Source of the DNA: Citrobacter sp.
Lineage (GTDB): Bacteria; Pseudomonadota; Gammaproteobacteria; Enterobacterales; Enterobacteriaceae
Assembly (NCBI GenBank): GCA_019415335.1
Contig: DXKH01000051.1
Span: 62,001-126,000, forward strand
Direction of reading: 5' to 3'
DNA: 64,000 nt
The notes under the pieces are model-generated. The model was given only the letters and a program-made list of their open reading frames with translations. It did no database searches and was not told the origin of the DNA. This document shows positions 1 through 10,778 of the stretch, piece after piece; within the stretch, counting starts at the first letter, position 1, and each line of letters starts with the position of its first letter. Made by a program: the position numbers and the translations under genes.

Positions 1-1017
1 GCGAATCTGGATCTCAACCGTTTTGCCGCCCGGCCCCAACACCACGGTGTGAATCGACTGATAGCCATTCGGTTTCGGGTTGGCAACGTAGTCGTCAAAC
101 TCATCCGGTAGATGGCGATAGTGCGTGTGCACAATGCCCAGCGCGGCATAGCAGTCCTGTAAACGCTCAGCGACGATACGCACGGCGCGGACATCAAACA
201 GCTCATCAAACGCCAGATGTTTTTTCTGCATTTTTCGCCAGATGCTGTAGATGTGTTTCGGGCGTCCGTACACTTCCGCCTTCACGCCTTCCGTTTTCAT
301 CTCTGAACGCAGATGACCGACGAACTCTTCGATGTAGTGCTCACGATCGATACGCCGTTCGTGCAGTAGTTTGGCAATACGTTTGTACTCAGCAGGATGC
401 AGATAGCGGAAGCAATAATCTTCCAGCTCCCACTTCAACTGGCCGATACCTAATCGGTTCGCCAGCGGCGCGTAGATATTGGTGCACTCTTTCGCCGCCA
501 GCACACGCTCATCTTCCGGCGCGTCTTTCACCTCGCGCAGATGGGCGATTCGTTCGGCAAGTTTAATGACCACGCAGCGGAAGTCGTCGACCATCGCCAG
601 CAGCATGCGCCGCACGTTATCGACCTGTTCGGAGGAGACGGAATCGGTGTGGGTCGCTTTCAGCTGGCGAATGGCCGCCATGTCACGCACACCATGAATC
701 AGATTGACGATAGACTTACCTACGCTTTCCTGCAGGGTATCTTCACTAACGACATTGGCGTCTGCCAGAGGGAACAGCAGCGCAGCTCGCAGCGTGTCGA
801 TATCCATACTCAGCGTCGAGAGGATTTCCACCATCTCCACACCACGCCACAGCAGCAGTTCCGCATCCGGATGCCCTTGCGTCTGTTGCAGGCAATACGC
901 CCAGGTTTCGGCTAAGCGTTCACATGACTGCTGGCTGGTGATCCCAAGACTTTCGATCCATTTTTTTGGGTCAAATTCCCCAGCTTTGTTTAGATGTGCA
1001 CTTCTTACCGCAACCAT
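1..1017 (-). CDS. relA: RelA, (p)ppGpp synthetase I (N-terminal part; gene runs off the window edge)
   Basis: This is the ribosome-associated stringent-response enzyme that makes (p)ppGpp from ATP and GTP/GDP when uncharged tRNA enters the A site. The ATG is at 1017 with AAGGAGAGG just upstream, and 339 codons are visible of about 744 in the family. The N-terminus MVAVRSAHLNKAGEF matches RelA. The visible part covers the degenerate, hydrolase-inactive HD region and the start of the synthetase domain, including a YGRPKHIYSIWRKM-type motif and PNGYQSIHT near the edge. The TGS and ACT domains lie outside the window. It is downstream of rlmD on the same strand, separated by an ERIC element. Identification is secure; the gene is incomplete only because of the window boundary. 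Confidence 0.97.
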   Translation of the reverse strand, partial: MVAVRSAHLNKAGEFDPKKWIESLGITSQQSCERLAETWAYCLQQTQGHPDAELLLWRGVEMVEILSTLSMDIDTLRAALLFPLADANVVSEDTLQESVGKSIVNLIHGVRDMAAIRQLKATHTDSVSSEQVDNVRRMLLAMVDDFRCVVIKLAERIAHLREVKDAPEDERVLAAKECTNIYAPLANRLGIGQLKWELEDYCFRYLHPAEYKRIAKLLHERRIDREHYIEEFVGHLRSEMKTEGVKAEVYGRPKHIYSIWRKMQKKHLAFDELFDVRAVRIVAERLQDCYAALGIVHTHYRHLPDEFDDYVANPKPNGYQSIHTVVLGPGGKTVEIQIR

Positions 1018-1061
1018 TGTCCTCTCCTTAAGGGGATCTGGCCTGTCGAAGTCGACAAGCC

Positions 1062-1186
1062 ATACCCGTCGTCTTTCACGTTGCATCCTTGTTAGCTTCC
1101 TTCGTTCCCCCCAGTCACTTACTGATGTAAGCTCCTGGGACTCTCTCAGTTGCCGCCTCAATGCAACCCGAAATCCTTTGGGTATT
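1062..1186. repeat. ERIC element (about 125 bp) between rlmD and relA
   Basis: The central part, around 1108-1143, carries the two classic ERIC primer-site halves CCCAGTCACTTACT and ATGTAAGCTCCTGGGA back to back. The outer ends form an imperfect terminal inverted repeat: ATACCCGTCGTCTTTCACG on the left, and on the right the reverse complement of a segment ending TTTGGGTAT. The element begins a few bases after the rlmD stop codon and ends about 35 bp before the relA ribosome binding site. A transcript passing from rlmD into relA would therefore contain the long ERIC hairpin. I recall no ERIC at this junction in E. coli K-12. Exact ends are approximate by a few bases. Confidence 0.9.
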
Positions 1187-1190
1187 AGAT

Positions 1191-2492
1191 TTATTTTGAA
1201 TGCTCAAACAATACCATCGATTCCAGGTGTCCCGTGTGGGGGAACATGTCGAGCATCGCCAGCCGCTGTATCTGGTATCCTGCGCGTAACAACGCCTCAC
1301 TATCACGCGCCAGCGTGGCAGGGTTACAGGATACATAAACAATGCGGCCAGGCTGCAATTTTATAATATGTTGCATCACGCCTGCAGCCCCTGCACGCGC
1401 AGGGTCGAGCAAGACTTTATCAAAACCGTTTTTGGCCCACGGCTGTCGGGTAACATCCTCTTCAAGATTTTCATGAAAGAATGTCACATTGTGTAACCCA
1501 TTTTGTTGTGCGTTTTCGCGCCCTTTTTCTACCAGCGCAGGCACGCCTTCCACACCGACGACGCTCGCCGCCCGGGTCGCCAGGGGGAGCGTGAAATTGC
1601 CCATCCCGCAGAAGAGATCCAGCACACGATCGCCAGGCTGCACGTCCAGCCACGCGAGTGCGCTGGCCACCATTTTCTGGTTCACCCCTTCATTGACCTG
1701 AATAAAATCACGCGGGCTAAAGTTTAAGCGTAGCCCGTTTGACTCATACCAGGGCGTCTGAGCAGAAACCGTTTCCAGTATCTCGCTTTGCGGTGCCAGA
1801 TACAGAGACAGTCCCTTTGAATGCGAAAAGCGTTCCAGTTTTTCGTTATCCTGCGCGCTGAGTGGCGCGGTATGGCGCAGAATCATCAGCGTGCCGCTGC
1901 CTGCCTGCACCAGTTCAACATGACCCAGATGGCGAATTCCCTGCAGGCTGCCGAGGCATGCTCTGAGATCGGGCAGCAATGCTTCCAGTTGGGGCACCAA
2001 AATGGGGCACTGTCTGACATCGACAATCTCGTTGGACGCCGCCTTACGAAACCCCATCTGGAACTGCTGGGTTTTCGGTTGATAGTTGAGACTTAAACGC
2101 GCGCGGCGGCGATAACCCCACGGCGTATCGGCAATCACCTCAGTGACATCGTTGTTCATCAGACGTGACAGCGCGGCGCGTTTACTGCGCTGTTGCAGTT
2201 CGATACTGGCGTGCTGTTGCTGGCAGCCGCCGCAAATGCCAAAGTGCGGACAGCGCGGCGTGACGCGATCCGGGCTATCATTCAAACGGCGCTTAACCTG
2301 GGCTTTCGCGTACTGTTTTTTATCTTCGGTGATCGCCACGTCCGCACTTTCCTGCGGCAGCAATCCGGGAATAAACAACGTCTTTCCGTTGTGTCGCGCC
2401 ACGCCCTGACCAAAAGGGTCGAGGTCATTGACGGTAACGGTTATGATCTGGCGCGTCGTCACGCGCCGTTTTGCAGAGTAGAATTGCGCCAT
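1191..2492 (-). CDS. rlmD: 23S rRNA (uracil(1939)-C(5))-methyltransferase RlmD
   Basis: This SAM-dependent methyltransferase (formerly RumA) makes m5U1939 in 23S rRNA. A TRAM RNA-binding domain occupies about residues 10-68. Four iron-sulfur cysteines are visible: C81, C87 and C90 in [10 protein letters not shown], plus C162. A Rossmann methyltransferase domain follows, with [14 protein letters not shown] and the catalytic-cysteine motif [12 protein letters not shown] near the C-terminus. An in-frame ATG six codons upstream exists, but the start at 2492 ([10 protein letters not shown]) gives 433 residues, exactly the E. coli length. It is divergent from barA with 57 bp between starts, and relA follows on the same strand. 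Confidence 0.97.
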   Translation of the reverse strand: MAQFYSAKRRVTTRQIITVTVNDLDPFGQGVARHNGKTLFIPGLLPQESADVAITEDKKQYAKAQVKRRLNDSPDRVTPRCPHFGICGGCQQQHASIELQQRSKRAALSRLMNNDVTEVIADTPWGYRRRARLSLNYQPKTQQFQMGFRKAASNEIVDVRQCPILVPQLEALLPDLRACLGSLQGIRHLGHVELVQAGSGTLMILRHTAPLSAQDNEKLERFSHSKGLSLYLAPQSEILETVSAQTPWYESNGLRLNFSPRDFIQVNEGVNQKMVASALAWLDVQPGDRVLDLFCGMGNFTLPLATRAASVVGVEGVPALVEKGRENAQQNGLHNVTFFHENLEEDVTRQPWAKNGFDKVLLDPARAGAAGVMQHIIKLQPGRIVYVSCNPATLARDSEALLRAGYQIQRLAMLDMFPHTGHLESMVLFEHSK

Positions 2493-2549
2493 CGACGAGA
2501 ATATTCTCAATTTAACAGTGTGACCCTAATTGTCCCATAACGGAACTCC

Positions 2550-5306
2550 ATGACCAACTACAGCCTGCGCGCTCGCATGATGATTCTGATCCTGGCCCCA
2601 ACCGTGCTTATCGGTTTACTGCTCAGTATCTTTTTTGTTGTGCATCGCTACCACGACTTGCAGCGTCAACTGGAAGATGCCGGTGCCAGTATCATCGAGC
2701 CTCTCGCGGTCTCTACCGAATACGGCATGAACCTGCAAAACCGCGAATCCATCGGACAACTCATCAGCGTTTTACATCGCCGCCACTCAGAAATTGTGCG
2801 GGCGATTTCGGTCTACGACGAAAATAATCACCTCTTCGTCACCTCAAATTTCAATCTCAATCCGTCGGAGATGCAGCTGCCTCCGGGTTCACCGTTCCCG
2901 CGCCGACTGAACGTTGAGCGCCATGGCGATATTTTAATTCTGCGCACGCCGATCATTTCGGAAAGCTATTCGCTGGACGAGTCTCCTGCCACTGACGCGA
3001 AAAACGCGGGGAACATGTTGGGATATGTGGCGCTTGAGCTCGATCTCAAGTCGGTCCGCTTACAACAGTATAAAGAAATCTTCATCTCTTCCGTCATGAT
3101 GCTGTTCTGTATCGGCATTGCGCTGATCTTTGGCTGGCGTCTGATGCGCGATGTGACGGGGCCAATTCGCAACATGGTCAATACGGTTGACCGCATCCGG
3201 CGGGGACAACTCGACAGCCGCGTTGAAGGCTTTATGCTCGGCGAGCTTGATGTATTGAAAAACGGCATTAATTCGATGGCCATGTCGCTCGCCGCCTACC
3301 ATGAAGAGATGCAACACAATGTCGATCAGGCGACCTCCGATTTGCGTGAAACGCTTGAGCAGATGGAGATCCAGAACGTCGAGCTGGACCTGGCGAAAAA
3401 ACGTGCGCAGGAAGCCGCGCGCATCAAGTCTGAGTTTCTGGCCAACATGTCCCATGAACTGCGCACCCCACTGAACGGCGTGATCGGCTTCACGCGTCTG
3501 ACGCTGAAAACCGAACTGAATACCACCCAGCGCGACCACCTGAATACCATCGAGCGGTCGGCAAATAACCTGCTGGCGATCATCAACGACGTTCTCGATT
3601 TCTCTAAGCTGGAAGCAGGTAAACTCATTCTCGAAAGCATCCCCTTTGCGCTACGCAATACGCTCGATGAAGTGGTGACGCTACTGGCGCATTCATCGCA
3701 CGACAAAGGGCTGGAGCTGACGCTCAATATTAAGAATGACGTGCCGGATAACGTGATTGGCGACCCGCTACGTTTACAGCAGGTGATCACCAATCTGGTC
3801 GGCAACGCGATCAAATTCACCGAAAGCGGCAATATCGACATTCTGGTGGAAAAGCGCTCGCTGAGTAACACCAAAGTGCAGATTGAAGTACAAATCCGCG
3901 ATACCGGCATCGGCATCCCGGAACGCGACCAGTCGCGGCTGTTTCAGGCTTTCCGTCAGGCTGATGCCAGTATTTCCCGTCGCCACGGCGGCACCGGGCT
4001 GGGGCTGGTGATCACCCAGAAACTGGTCAACGAGATGGGCGGCGATATCTCCTTCCACAGCCAGCCGCATCGTGGTTCAACCTTCTGGTTCCATATCAAT
4101 CTCGATCTGAATCCGAATGTGATCAACGACGGCCCGGCCACCGCATGTCTGGCCGGTAAACGTATTGCCTACATCGAGCCGAATGCCGCCGCTGCGCAAT
4201 GTACGCTGGATATTCTCAGCGAAACGCCGCTGGACGTAGTCTACAGCCCAACGTTTTCCGCACTGACCGTTGAGCATTACGACTTTATGCTGCTCGGCGT
4301 TGCCGTCACCTTCAAAGAGCCGCTGACGATGCAACACGAGCGGTTGATTAAGGCGACCAAAATGGCCGAATTCCTGATGCTGGCATTGCCGTGCCATGCT
4401 CAGGTGAATGCCGAAAAACTCAAGCAGGACGGCGTGGCCAGCTGTCTACTGAAACCCCTGACCTCCACGCGCCTGCTGCCGGCGCTGGTGGATTTGTGTC
4501 GTCAAAACCACCCCGAAAATAGGCTGGTATCCGACGAAAACAAAATCGCCATGACCGTCATGGCGGTCGATGATAACCCGGCGAACCTGAAGCTGATTGG
4601 CGCGCTGCTGGACGATCTGGTTCAGCACGTTGAGCTGTGTGATAGCGGCCAACAAGCAGTCGATCGCGCGAAGCAAATGCAGTTCGATCTGATCCTGATG
4701 GATATTCAGATGCCGGACATGGACGGCATTCGGGCCTGCGAGCTGATCCACCAGCTTCCGCATCAACAACAAACCCCGGTGATCGCCGTCACCGCGCACG
4801 CGATGGCGGGCCAGAAAGAGAAACTGCTGAGTGCCGGAATGAATGACTATCTGGCAAAACCGATCGAAGAAGAGAAGCTGTATAACCTGTTGCAGCGCTA
4901 TAAACCCGGCACTGCCACACCGGCACGGCAGATCGGTGCAGAACCGATCGAACCGGTCTTCAATCCGAATGCTACGCTGGACTGGCAACTGGCGCTGCGC
5001 CAGGCCGCCGGGAAACCGGATCTGGCACGCGATATGCTGCAAATGCTGATCGATTTCCTGCCGGAAGTGCGTAATAAAATCGAAGAACAACTGGTGGGAG
5101 AAAACCCGCAAGGCTTAGTCGACCTGATTCATAAACTGCATGGCAGTTGCGGCTATAGCGGCGTACCGCGCATGAAGAATCTGTGTCAGCTGCTGGAAAG
5201 CCAGTTACGCGAAGGGATGCCTGAAGAGGATCTGGAACCCGAGTTTCTGGAGCTACTTGACGAGATGGATAACGTGGCGCGTGAAGCGCGGAAATGGCTG
5301 TTTTAG
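2550..5306 (+). CDS. barA: BarA hybrid sensor histidine kinase (BarA/UvrY system)
   Basis: This inner-membrane tripartite kinase responds to short-chain carboxylates and phosphorylates UvrY, which activates csrB/csrC transcription. At 918 residues it has the E. coli length. Order: TM1 (about 10-31), periplasmic sensor loop, TM2 (about 178-197), HAMP, HisKA with phospho-acceptor H302 in [15 protein letters not shown], an HATPase domain with DTGIGIP and GGTGLGL, a degenerate receiver-like segment, a true receiver domain with D718 in [13 protein letters not shown], and a C-terminal Hpt domain with H861 in IHKLHGSCG. All phosphorelay residues are intact. Its main regulatory target, csrB, lies in the same window at 12755-13121. 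Confidence 0.98.
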   Translation: MTNYSLRARMMILILAPTVLIGLLLSIFFVVHRYHDLQRQLEDAGASIIEPLAVSTEYGMNLQNRESIGQLISVLHRRHSEIVRAISVYDENNHLFVTSNFNLNPSEMQLPPGSPFPRRLNVERHGDILILRTPIISESYSLDESPATDAKNAGNMLGYVALELDLKSVRLQQYKEIFISSVMMLFCIGIALIFGWRLMRDVTGPIRNMVNTVDRIRRGQLDSRVEGFMLGELDVLKNGINSMAMSLAAYHEEMQHNVDQATSDLRETLEQMEIQNVELDLAKKRAQEAARIKSEFLANMSHELRTPLNGVIGFTRLTLKTELNTTQRDHLNTIERSANNLLAIINDVLDFSKLEAGKLILESIPFALRNTLDEVVTLLAHSSHDKGLELTLNIKNDVPDNVIGDPLRLQQVITNLVGNAIKFTESGNIDILVEKRSLSNTKVQIEVQIRDTGIGIPERDQSRLFQAFRQADASISRRHGGTGLGLVITQKLVNEMGGDISFHSQPHRGSTFWFHINLDLNPNVINDGPATACLAGKRIAYIEPNAAAAQCTLDILSETPLDVVYSPTFSALTVEHYDFMLLGVAVTFKEPLTMQHERLIKATKMAEFLMLALPCHAQVNAEKLKQDGVASCLLKPLTSTRLLPALVDLCRQNHPENRLVSDENKIAMTVMAVDDNPANLKLIGALLDDLVQHVELCDSGQQAVDRAKQMQFDLILMDIQMPDMDGIRACELIHQLPHQQQTPVIAVTAHAMAGQKEKLLSAGMNDYLAKPIEEEKLYNLLQRYKPGTATPARQIGAEPIEPVFNPNATLDWQLALRQAAGKPDLARDMLQMLIDFLPEVRNKIEEQLVGENPQGLVDLIHKLHGSCGYSGVPRMKNLCQLLESQLREGMPEEDLEPEFLELLDEMDNVAREARKWLF

Positions 5307-5335
5307 GCCGGACAGGCATCGCGCCATCCGGCCTG
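5305..5335. repeat. REP element between convergent barA and glycerate kinase gene
   Basis: A GGCCGGA...TCCGGCC palindrome begins at the barA stop codon and fills most of the 38 bp between the two convergent stops. The sequence matches the REP (PU) family. It could act as a transcription attenuator or mRNA 3'-end stabiliser for both genes. No separate T-tract terminator is visible here. Confidence 0.8.
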
Positions 5336-5344
5336 CTAATCGCC

Positions 5345-6487
5345 TCAGCGTAGCGTCTGGCCCATTTTGAGCGTTGCCGCGACGTTGCGCGCGGTCATGC
5401 GTACGTTCTCCGCGGCATTCTTCAGCGCATCCTCCAGCGTACAGACGGTGTAAATCACGCTAAAGACGGCATCCAGTCCATGTTCATGGACGATGCCGAC
5501 ATCGGCCGTCAGGCTGCCGGCAATACCGATCACCGGTTTGTTGTAACGCTTCGCCACCTTCGCCACGCCTACCGGAACTTTACCGTGGATAGTCTGACTG
5601 TCGATGCGCCCTTCTCCGGTGATCACCAGATCGGCATCGGCAACGCACGCATCCAGCTGCAGCGCATCGGTAACAATCTCAATACCGCGCCGCAGTTGCG
5701 CACCACAAAACGCGTACAGCGCCGCGCCCATACCCCCTGCCGCACCGCCGCCGGCCAGTTCAAGGACATCCACGTCCAGATCGCGGGCGATGATCTGAGC
5801 ATAATGCGCCAGTGCGGTATCCAGACGGTCGATCGTCTCTGCCGTTGCCCCTTTCTGTGGGCCAAACACGGCCGACGCCCCCTCTTTACCGGTCAACGGA
5901 TTGGTCACATCGCATGCCACCTCAATACGGCATGCAGCAAGACGTGGATCCAACTGGCTGATATCGATCTGCGCAAGCGCGTCGAGCGCCGCACCGCCCT
6001 TACCAATTTCATTCTGCCGGGCATCGAGCAATTTTGCCCCTAACGCCTGCACCATGCCCGCACCGCCGTCGTTAGTCGCACTGCCGCCGAGCCCGATAAT
6101 AATATGGTCTACGCCGGCATCCAGCGCATGACGAATCAACTCCCCGGTTCCCCAGGAGGTTGTCTTTAATGGATCGCGTAACGCGACAGGCACCTGCTCC
6201 AGGCCGCTGGCTGCCGCCATCTCAATGAAGGCCGTGCGTTCGTCGCCAGATAAACCGTAAAACGCGGTAACGGGTTCCCCAAGAGGGCCTGTGACATCAA
6301 CTTCAACAATGCGTCCCGTCGTCGCCTCAACCATGGCTTCGACCGTTCCTTCTCCCCCATCAGCAACCGGCAGTTTTACGTAATCCGCATCGGGCCAGAT
6401 TTCGCGAAAACCTTGCTCAATGGCGTTAGCCACCTCGAGAGCACTCAAACTTTCCTTATACGAGTCCGGTGCGATCACTATTTTCAT
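5345..6487 (-). CDS. Glycerate 2-kinase, GarK/GlxK family
   Basis: The predicted reaction is ATP-dependent phosphorylation of D-glycerate to 2-phosphoglycerate, the last step of glucarate/galactarate breakdown in the cytosol. At 380 residues it matches the family length (about 381). It begins MKIVIAPDSYKESLSA, carries VADGGEGTVEAM near residue 45, GLGGSATNDGGAGM in the middle, and ITGEGRIDSQ and GIAGSLT toward the end, all typical of glycerate kinase type 1. It lies downstream of gudD behind a terminator-like hairpin, with its own AAGGAC ribosome binding site. The location next to gudPXD suggests that it completes glucarate catabolism. I leave the symbol blank because several paralogues (garK, glxK) exist. 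Confidence 0.93.
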   Translation of the reverse strand: MKIVIAPDSYKESLSALEVANAIEQGFREIWPDADYVKLPVADGGEGTVEAMVEATTGRIVEVDVTGPLGEPVTAFYGLSGDERTAFIEMAAASGLEQVPVALRDPLKTTSWGTGELIRHALDAGVDHIIIGLGGSATNDGGAGMVQALGAKLLDARQNEIGKGGAALDALAQIDISQLDPRLAACRIEVACDVTNPLTGKEGASAVFGPQKGATAETIDRLDTALAHYAQIIARDLDVDVLELAGGGAAGGMGAALYAFCGAQLRRGIEIVTDALQLDACVADADLVITGEGRIDSQTIHGKVPVGVAKVAKRYNKPVIGIAGSLTADVGIVHEHGLDAVFSVIYTVCTLEDALKNAAENVRMTARNVAATLKMGQTLR

Positions 6488-6540
6488 AAGCCGTCCTTAC
6501 GCATGTTGACTCAGCTAAGCATACACCCGGTTTACCGATA

Positions 6541-6568
6541 AAAAATAACCGGTCCTTTTGAGACCGGT
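6541..6568 (-). terminator. Terminator-like hairpin after gudD
   Basis: On the minus strand a 7-bp stem ACCGGTC/GACCGGT with a 7-nt loop is followed by TATTTTTTA. It sits just after the gudD stop and before the glycerate kinase gene. It should end or attenuate gudPXD transcripts, with read-through feeding the kinase gene. Confidence 0.75.
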
Positions 6569-6575
6569 ATCTATC

Positions 6576-7916
6576 TTAACGAACCATGCACGGACGTTTG
6601 TTATCGAACGTCCAGTTCGGGATCAGATACTGCATCCCCATCGCGTCATCACGCGCACCCAGCCCGTGCTTCTGGTACAGCTCATGGGCTTTCATCACCT
6701 GGTCCATATCCAGTTCAACGCCCAGACCCGGTTTCTCCGGCACCTGCACCATGCCGCCTTTAATTTCAAACGGCTCTTTGGTCAGGCGCTGGTTGCCTTC
6801 CTGCCAGATCCAGTGGGTGTCGATCGCCGTGATCTTGCCCGGTGCCGCCGCGGCGACATGGGTGAACATCGCCAACGAAACATCAAAGTGGTTGTTGGAG
6901 TGTGAACCCCAGGTCAGACCGAACTCATGGCACATCTGCGCGACGCGCACAGACCCCTGCATCGTCCAGAAGTGCGGGTCAGCCAGCGGAATATCCACCG
7001 ACTGCAATGACAACGTATGGCCCATCTGACGCCAGTCAGTGGCGATCATATTTGTTGCCGTCGGCAGACCGGTAGCGCGACGGAACTCCGCCATCACCTC
7101 ACGGCCGGAGAAGCCCTGCTCAGCACCACATGGATCCTCCGCGTAAGCCAGTGAACCTTTCAGGTACTTACCGATGTTGATCGCTTCATTCAGTGACCAT
7201 GCGCCGTTGGGATCCAGCGTGACGCGCGCCTGCGGGAAGCGTTTTGCCAGTGCCACAATGGATTCCGCCTCTTCTTCGCCTGCCAGCACGCCGCCTTTCA
7301 GTTTGAAGTCGTTGAAACCGTATTTTTCATACGCCGCTTCTGCCAGACGGACGACCGCATCGGGTGTCATCGCTTCTTCATGACGCAGACGATACCAGTC
7401 ACATTGCTCATCCGGTTGGCTCTGATACGGCAGCGGTGTGGCTTTGCGGTTACCGACAAAGAACAGATAGCCGAGCATTTCCACTTCACTGCGCTGTTGA
7501 CCGTCGCCCAGCAGCGACGCCACGTTAACGCCCAGATGCTGCCCCAGTAGATCCAGCAGTGCCGCTTCAATCCCGGTAACCACGTGGATGGTGGTGCGCA
7601 GGTCAAACGTTTGTAGACCGCGACCGCCTGAATCACGATCGGCAAAGGTATTGCGTACGGCATTCAGCACGTTTTTGTACTCGCCCAACGTTTTACCCAC
7701 CACCAGTGGGATCGCGTCTTCCAGCGTTTTACGGATTTTTTCGCCACCGGGGATTTCACCTACGCCAGTATGACCTGAATTATCTTTGATAATCACAATA
7801 TTACGCGTGAAGAACGGCGCATGCGCACCGCTCAGGTTCATCAGCATACTGTCGTGGCCCGCAACCGGGATAATCTGCATTGCCGTAACAACCGGGGTGG
7901 TAAATTGTGCATTCAT
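6576..7916 (-). CDS. gudD: D-glucarate dehydratase GudD
   Basis: This enolase-superfamily enzyme dehydrates D-glucarate to 5-keto-4-deoxy-D-glucarate, with Mg2+ as cofactor. The first in-frame ATG is at 7934, but the start at 7916 has an AAGGACT ribosome binding site and gives 446 residues, the E. coli GudD length. Visible features include the KxK motif in FNDFKLKGG, Mg-ligand segments LDPNGAWSL and AYAEDPCG, and the catalytic-His segment GSHSNNHFD. It is the third gene of gudP-gudX-gudD, 20 bp after gudX. Sequence agreement with E. coli GudD is near complete. Confidence 0.97.
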   Translation of the reverse strand: MNAQFTTPVVTAMQIIPVAGHDSMLMNLSGAHAPFFTRNIVIIKDNSGHTGVGEIPGGEKIRKTLEDAIPLVVGKTLGEYKNVLNAVRNTFADRDSGGRGLQTFDLRTTIHVVTGIEAALLDLLGQHLGVNVASLLGDGQQRSEVEMLGYLFFVGNRKATPLPYQSQPDEQCDWYRLRHEEAMTPDAVVRLAEAAYEKYGFNDFKLKGGVLAGEEEAESIVALAKRFPQARVTLDPNGAWSLNEAINIGKYLKGSLAYAEDPCGAEQGFSGREVMAEFRRATGLPTATNMIATDWRQMGHTLSLQSVDIPLADPHFWTMQGSVRVAQMCHEFGLTWGSHSNNHFDVSLAMFTHVAAAAPGKITAIDTHWIWQEGNQRLTKEPFEIKGGMVQVPEKPGLGVELDMDQVMKAHELYQKHGLGARDDAMGMQYLIPNWTFDNKRPCMVR

Positions 7917-7936
7917 TGTTGAGTCCTTATACAAAA

Positions 7937-9277
7937 TCAGTGACGGCCAAAAACGGGACGTTTACGGTCAAAAGTCCAGCCGGGGATCAGGTATTGCATC
8001 GGGCCTGCGTCATTTCGTGCGCCGTTTGGCAGTTTTTTCCAGGCTTCATGCGCTTTCTGCACCTGATCCCAGTCCAGCTCAACGCCCAGTCCAGGCGCGT
8101 GGGGAACCGCAATTTTTCCGTTTTTAATCTCAAGAGGATTTTTCGTCAGGCGACAATCGCCCTCCTGCCAGATCCAGTGCGTGTCGATGGCGGTCGGTTT
8201 ACCCGGCGCAGCAGCGCCAACGTGGGTAAACATCGCCAGTGAAATATCAAAGTGGTTGTTAGAGTGACAGCCCCAGGTCAAACCCCAGTCGTCGCACAAC
8301 TGCGCCACCCGCACCGCACCGGAAAGTGTCCAGAAATGCGGATCGGCGAGAGGGATATCGACGGCGTTAAGCATCACCGCATGGCCCATTTCGCGCCAGT
8401 TGGTGGCGATCATGTTCGTCGCCACCGGCAATCCCGTGGCCCGTCGGAATTCTGCCATCACTTCGCGACCAGAGAATCCCTGCTCTGCACCACACGGATC
8501 TTCTGCATAAGTGAGCACATCGTTCAGCCCTTTGCACAGACTGATGGCCTCATCAAGCAGCCAGGCGCCGTTGGGATCAACGGTAATACGCGCATCCGGG
8601 AAACGCTTTTTCAGCGCGCGAGCGGTATCGATCTCTTGTTCACCTGGCAGCACGCCGCCTTTGAGTTTGAAATCTTTAAAGCCGTAGCGATCCTGCGAGG
8701 CTTCCGCCAGACGCACCACGGCGTCGCTGTTCAACGCCTCCTGATGACGCAGGTGATACCAGTCATGATTACCCGGCGTGGTCTCCAGATAAGGCAGATC
8801 GGTTTTTGTGCGATCGCCGATGTAGAAGAGATATCCGAGTACGGTTACCGCATCGCGCTGTTTGCCTGGTCCCAACAGTTCGCAGACCGGTACGTTGAGC
8901 GCTTTTCCCAGCAGGTCGAGCAGAGCCGCTTCCAGCGCGGCCACCGCGTTTACCCGCAGTTCGAAGGTCCATGCACCTTTACCAAAGGTATCAAAGTCAG
9001 CGGCCTGATTGCCTTTGTGTACCTGCTGAACCACCTTGTTCAGCCGGGCCACTTCCTGACCGAGTACCATCGGGATAGCATCAACCAGCGTCTGGTAGAT
9101 CACCTCACCGCCCGGGGCTTCACCGACGCCGGTGTTGCCAGCGTTGTCGGTGAGGACCACGATGTTGCGGGTAAAGTACGCGTTATGCGCGCCGCCAATG
9201 TTGAGGAGCATACTGTCATGTCCGGCGACCGGAATGACCTTCATGTCCGTAATAACGGGACTGGATTGTGTCGTCAT
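7937..9277 (-). CDS. gudX: Glucarate dehydratase-related protein GudX
   Basis: This is a paralogue of GudD with the same length (446 residues) and fold. The family member in E. coli (formerly YgcY) is a poor glucarate dehydratase and its true role is unsettled. Here the KxK segment (FKDFKLKGG), the metal-ligand segments VDPNGAWLL and YAEDPCG, and the HSNNHFD segment are all kept, so catalysis of some acid sugar is plausible. The N-terminal 100 residues and the lid region differ most from GudD. Its ATG overlaps the gudP stop by 4 bp (ATGA), so the two are translationally coupled. Confidence 0.96.
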   Translation of the reverse strand: MTTQSSPVITDMKVIPVAGHDSMLLNIGGAHNAYFTRNIVVLTDNAGNTGVGEAPGGEVIYQTLVDAIPMVLGQEVARLNKVVQQVHKGNQAADFDTFGKGAWTFELRVNAVAALEAALLDLLGKALNVPVCELLGPGKQRDAVTVLGYLFYIGDRTKTDLPYLETTPGNHDWYHLRHQEALNSDAVVRLAEASQDRYGFKDFKLKGGVLPGEQEIDTARALKKRFPDARITVDPNGAWLLDEAISLCKGLNDVLTYAEDPCGAEQGFSGREVMAEFRRATGLPVATNMIATNWREMGHAVMLNAVDIPLADPHFWTLSGAVRVAQLCDDWGLTWGCHSNNHFDISLAMFTHVGAAAPGKPTAIDTHWIWQEGDCRLTKNPLEIKNGKIAVPHAPGLGVELDWDQVQKAHEAWKKLPNGARNDAGPMQYLIPGWTFDRKRPVFGRH

Positions 9278-10632
9278 GATAGTTGTCCTGCGACAGGTTT
9301 CAGTTCGATACGTTTAATATCCCCCACCAGCACCAGATAGCTCAGTACCGCGATCAGCGCGTGCACGCCCACATAGATCAGCGCGCCGTTGAAGGAGCCG
9401 GTCGTGCCAACAATGTAGCCAATTGCAATGGGCGTGACGATACCGGAGATGTTGCCGAACATGTTGAACAGACCGCCGCTCAGGCCGCTGATCTCTTTCG
9501 GCGCGGTATCAGCCATCACCGCCCAGCCCAGCGCACCAATGCCTTTACCAAAGAACGCCAGCGCCATAAAGCCGATGATCATCCATTCGACGTTGACGTA
9601 GTTACAGAACACCATCACCATCGACAGCAGCATCCCCATCACGATAGGCGTTTTACGCGCAATGTTCAGCGAGCCGGTCCGGCGCATCAGCCAGTCGGAG
9701 ATAATGCCGCCCAGCACCCCGCCGATAAATCCGCACACCGCCGGCACCGAGGCCACAAAGCCCGCTTTCAGGATCGACATACCGCGAGCCTGCACCAGAT
9801 AAACCGGGAACCAGGTGATAAAGAAGTAAGTCAGTGCGTTAATGCAGTACTGACCAATGTATACGCCGATCATCATACGGGAACCCAGCAACTGCTTGAC
9901 CTGTCCCCATTTCACGCTGAGCGGCACTTTGGCTTTGGCGTCTTTCTGATCCATGTTGATCAGTGCACCCCCTGCCGCAATGTATTCCAGCTCTTTCTTG
10001 TTCACACCCGGATGTTGGTTTGGTTCGTGGATCACTTTCAGCCAGATAAAGCTGATGACAATCCCGAGGCCGCCCATAAAGAAGAACACGTGCGACCAAC
10101 CCACTTCGTGCGTCAGCCAGCCCATGATCGGGGCGAAAATAACGGTGGCAAAGTACTGCGCAGAGTTAAAGATCGCGACTGCCGTTCCCCTCTCCTGTGC
10201 CGGGAACCAGGCCGCAACAATGCGACTGTTGCCGGGGAAGGACGGTGCCTCCGCCAGACCGACAAGGAAGCGCAGAGTGAACAGCGCAACGATGATGCCA
10301 AATCCACTGAAGATATCGACGAAACCTTGTAACAGGGTAAACATGGACCAGATGAAGATGGACCAGAAGTAAACGCGTTTGGAACCAAAACGGTCCAGCA
10401 GCCAGCCGCCCGGGATCTGCCCGATAACGTAGGCCCATGAGAACGCAGAGAAAACGTAACCCATACCGACCGGATCCAGACCAATGTCTTTGGCCATCTC
10501 CGAACCGGCAATGGATAAGGTGGCGCGGTCGCCATAGTTGAAGGAGGTGACGATAAACAACATCACCACTATCCAGTAGCGAGCATTGGTGCGTTTTTCC
10601 GCACTGCTCGCAGCCTGACTTAATGAACTCAT
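9274..10632 (-). CDS. gudP: D-glucarate/galactarate MFS transporter GudP
   Basis: This is a proton-coupled anion:cation symporter-type MFS permease for D-glucarate in the inner membrane. It has 452 residues with 12 predicted membrane segments. It contains [20 protein letters not shown] in the first helix, the loop 2-3 motif [13 protein letters not shown], and a second-half [14 protein letters not shown] loop. The first 440 residues are almost identical to E. coli GudP. It is the first gene of the gud operon. Upstream lie an inverted repeat and a TATACT box that probably form a CdaR-activated promoter. Confidence 0.97.
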   Translation of the reverse strand: MSSLSQAASSAEKRTNARYWIVVMLFIVTSFNYGDRATLSIAGSEMAKDIGLDPVGMGYVFSAFSWAYVIGQIPGGWLLDRFGSKRVYFWSIFIWSMFTLLQGFVDIFSGFGIIVALFTLRFLVGLAEAPSFPGNSRIVAAWFPAQERGTAVAIFNSAQYFATVIFAPIMGWLTHEVGWSHVFFFMGGLGIVISFIWLKVIHEPNQHPGVNKKELEYIAAGGALINMDQKDAKAKVPLSVKWGQVKQLLGSRMMIGVYIGQYCINALTYFFITWFPVYLVQARGMSILKAGFVASVPAVCGFIGGVLGGIISDWLMRRTGSLNIARKTPIVMGMLLSMVMVFCNYVNVEWMIIGFMALAFFGKGIGALGWAVMADTAPKEISGLSGGLFNMFGNISGIVTPIAIGYIVGTTGSFNGALIYVGVHALIAVLSYLVLVGDIKRIELKPVAGQLS

Positions 10633-10778
10633 TGTTGCACTCCTGAATTTTCGCGTTAGTCACGCTCACTCTGAACAGCACAACTGGTAGGGGATCAGAG
10701 GTGACGTTTCGTGTTTTTTTGCAGCTTTTATTAGGTCGTTCGCCTTGCTAACTGCATTTTTTTATAACTGGCAGGAGA

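Noticed and set aside
1115..1342. Minus-strand ORF across the end of rlmD and the ERIC element
   Set aside because: It is out of frame with rlmD and its last third is repeat sequence.
8252..9340. Long ORFs antisense to gudX, and similar ones antisense to gudP, csdA and ppnN
   Set aside because: They arise from codon bias of the real genes on the other strand, and their translations resemble nothing and lack ribosome binding sites.
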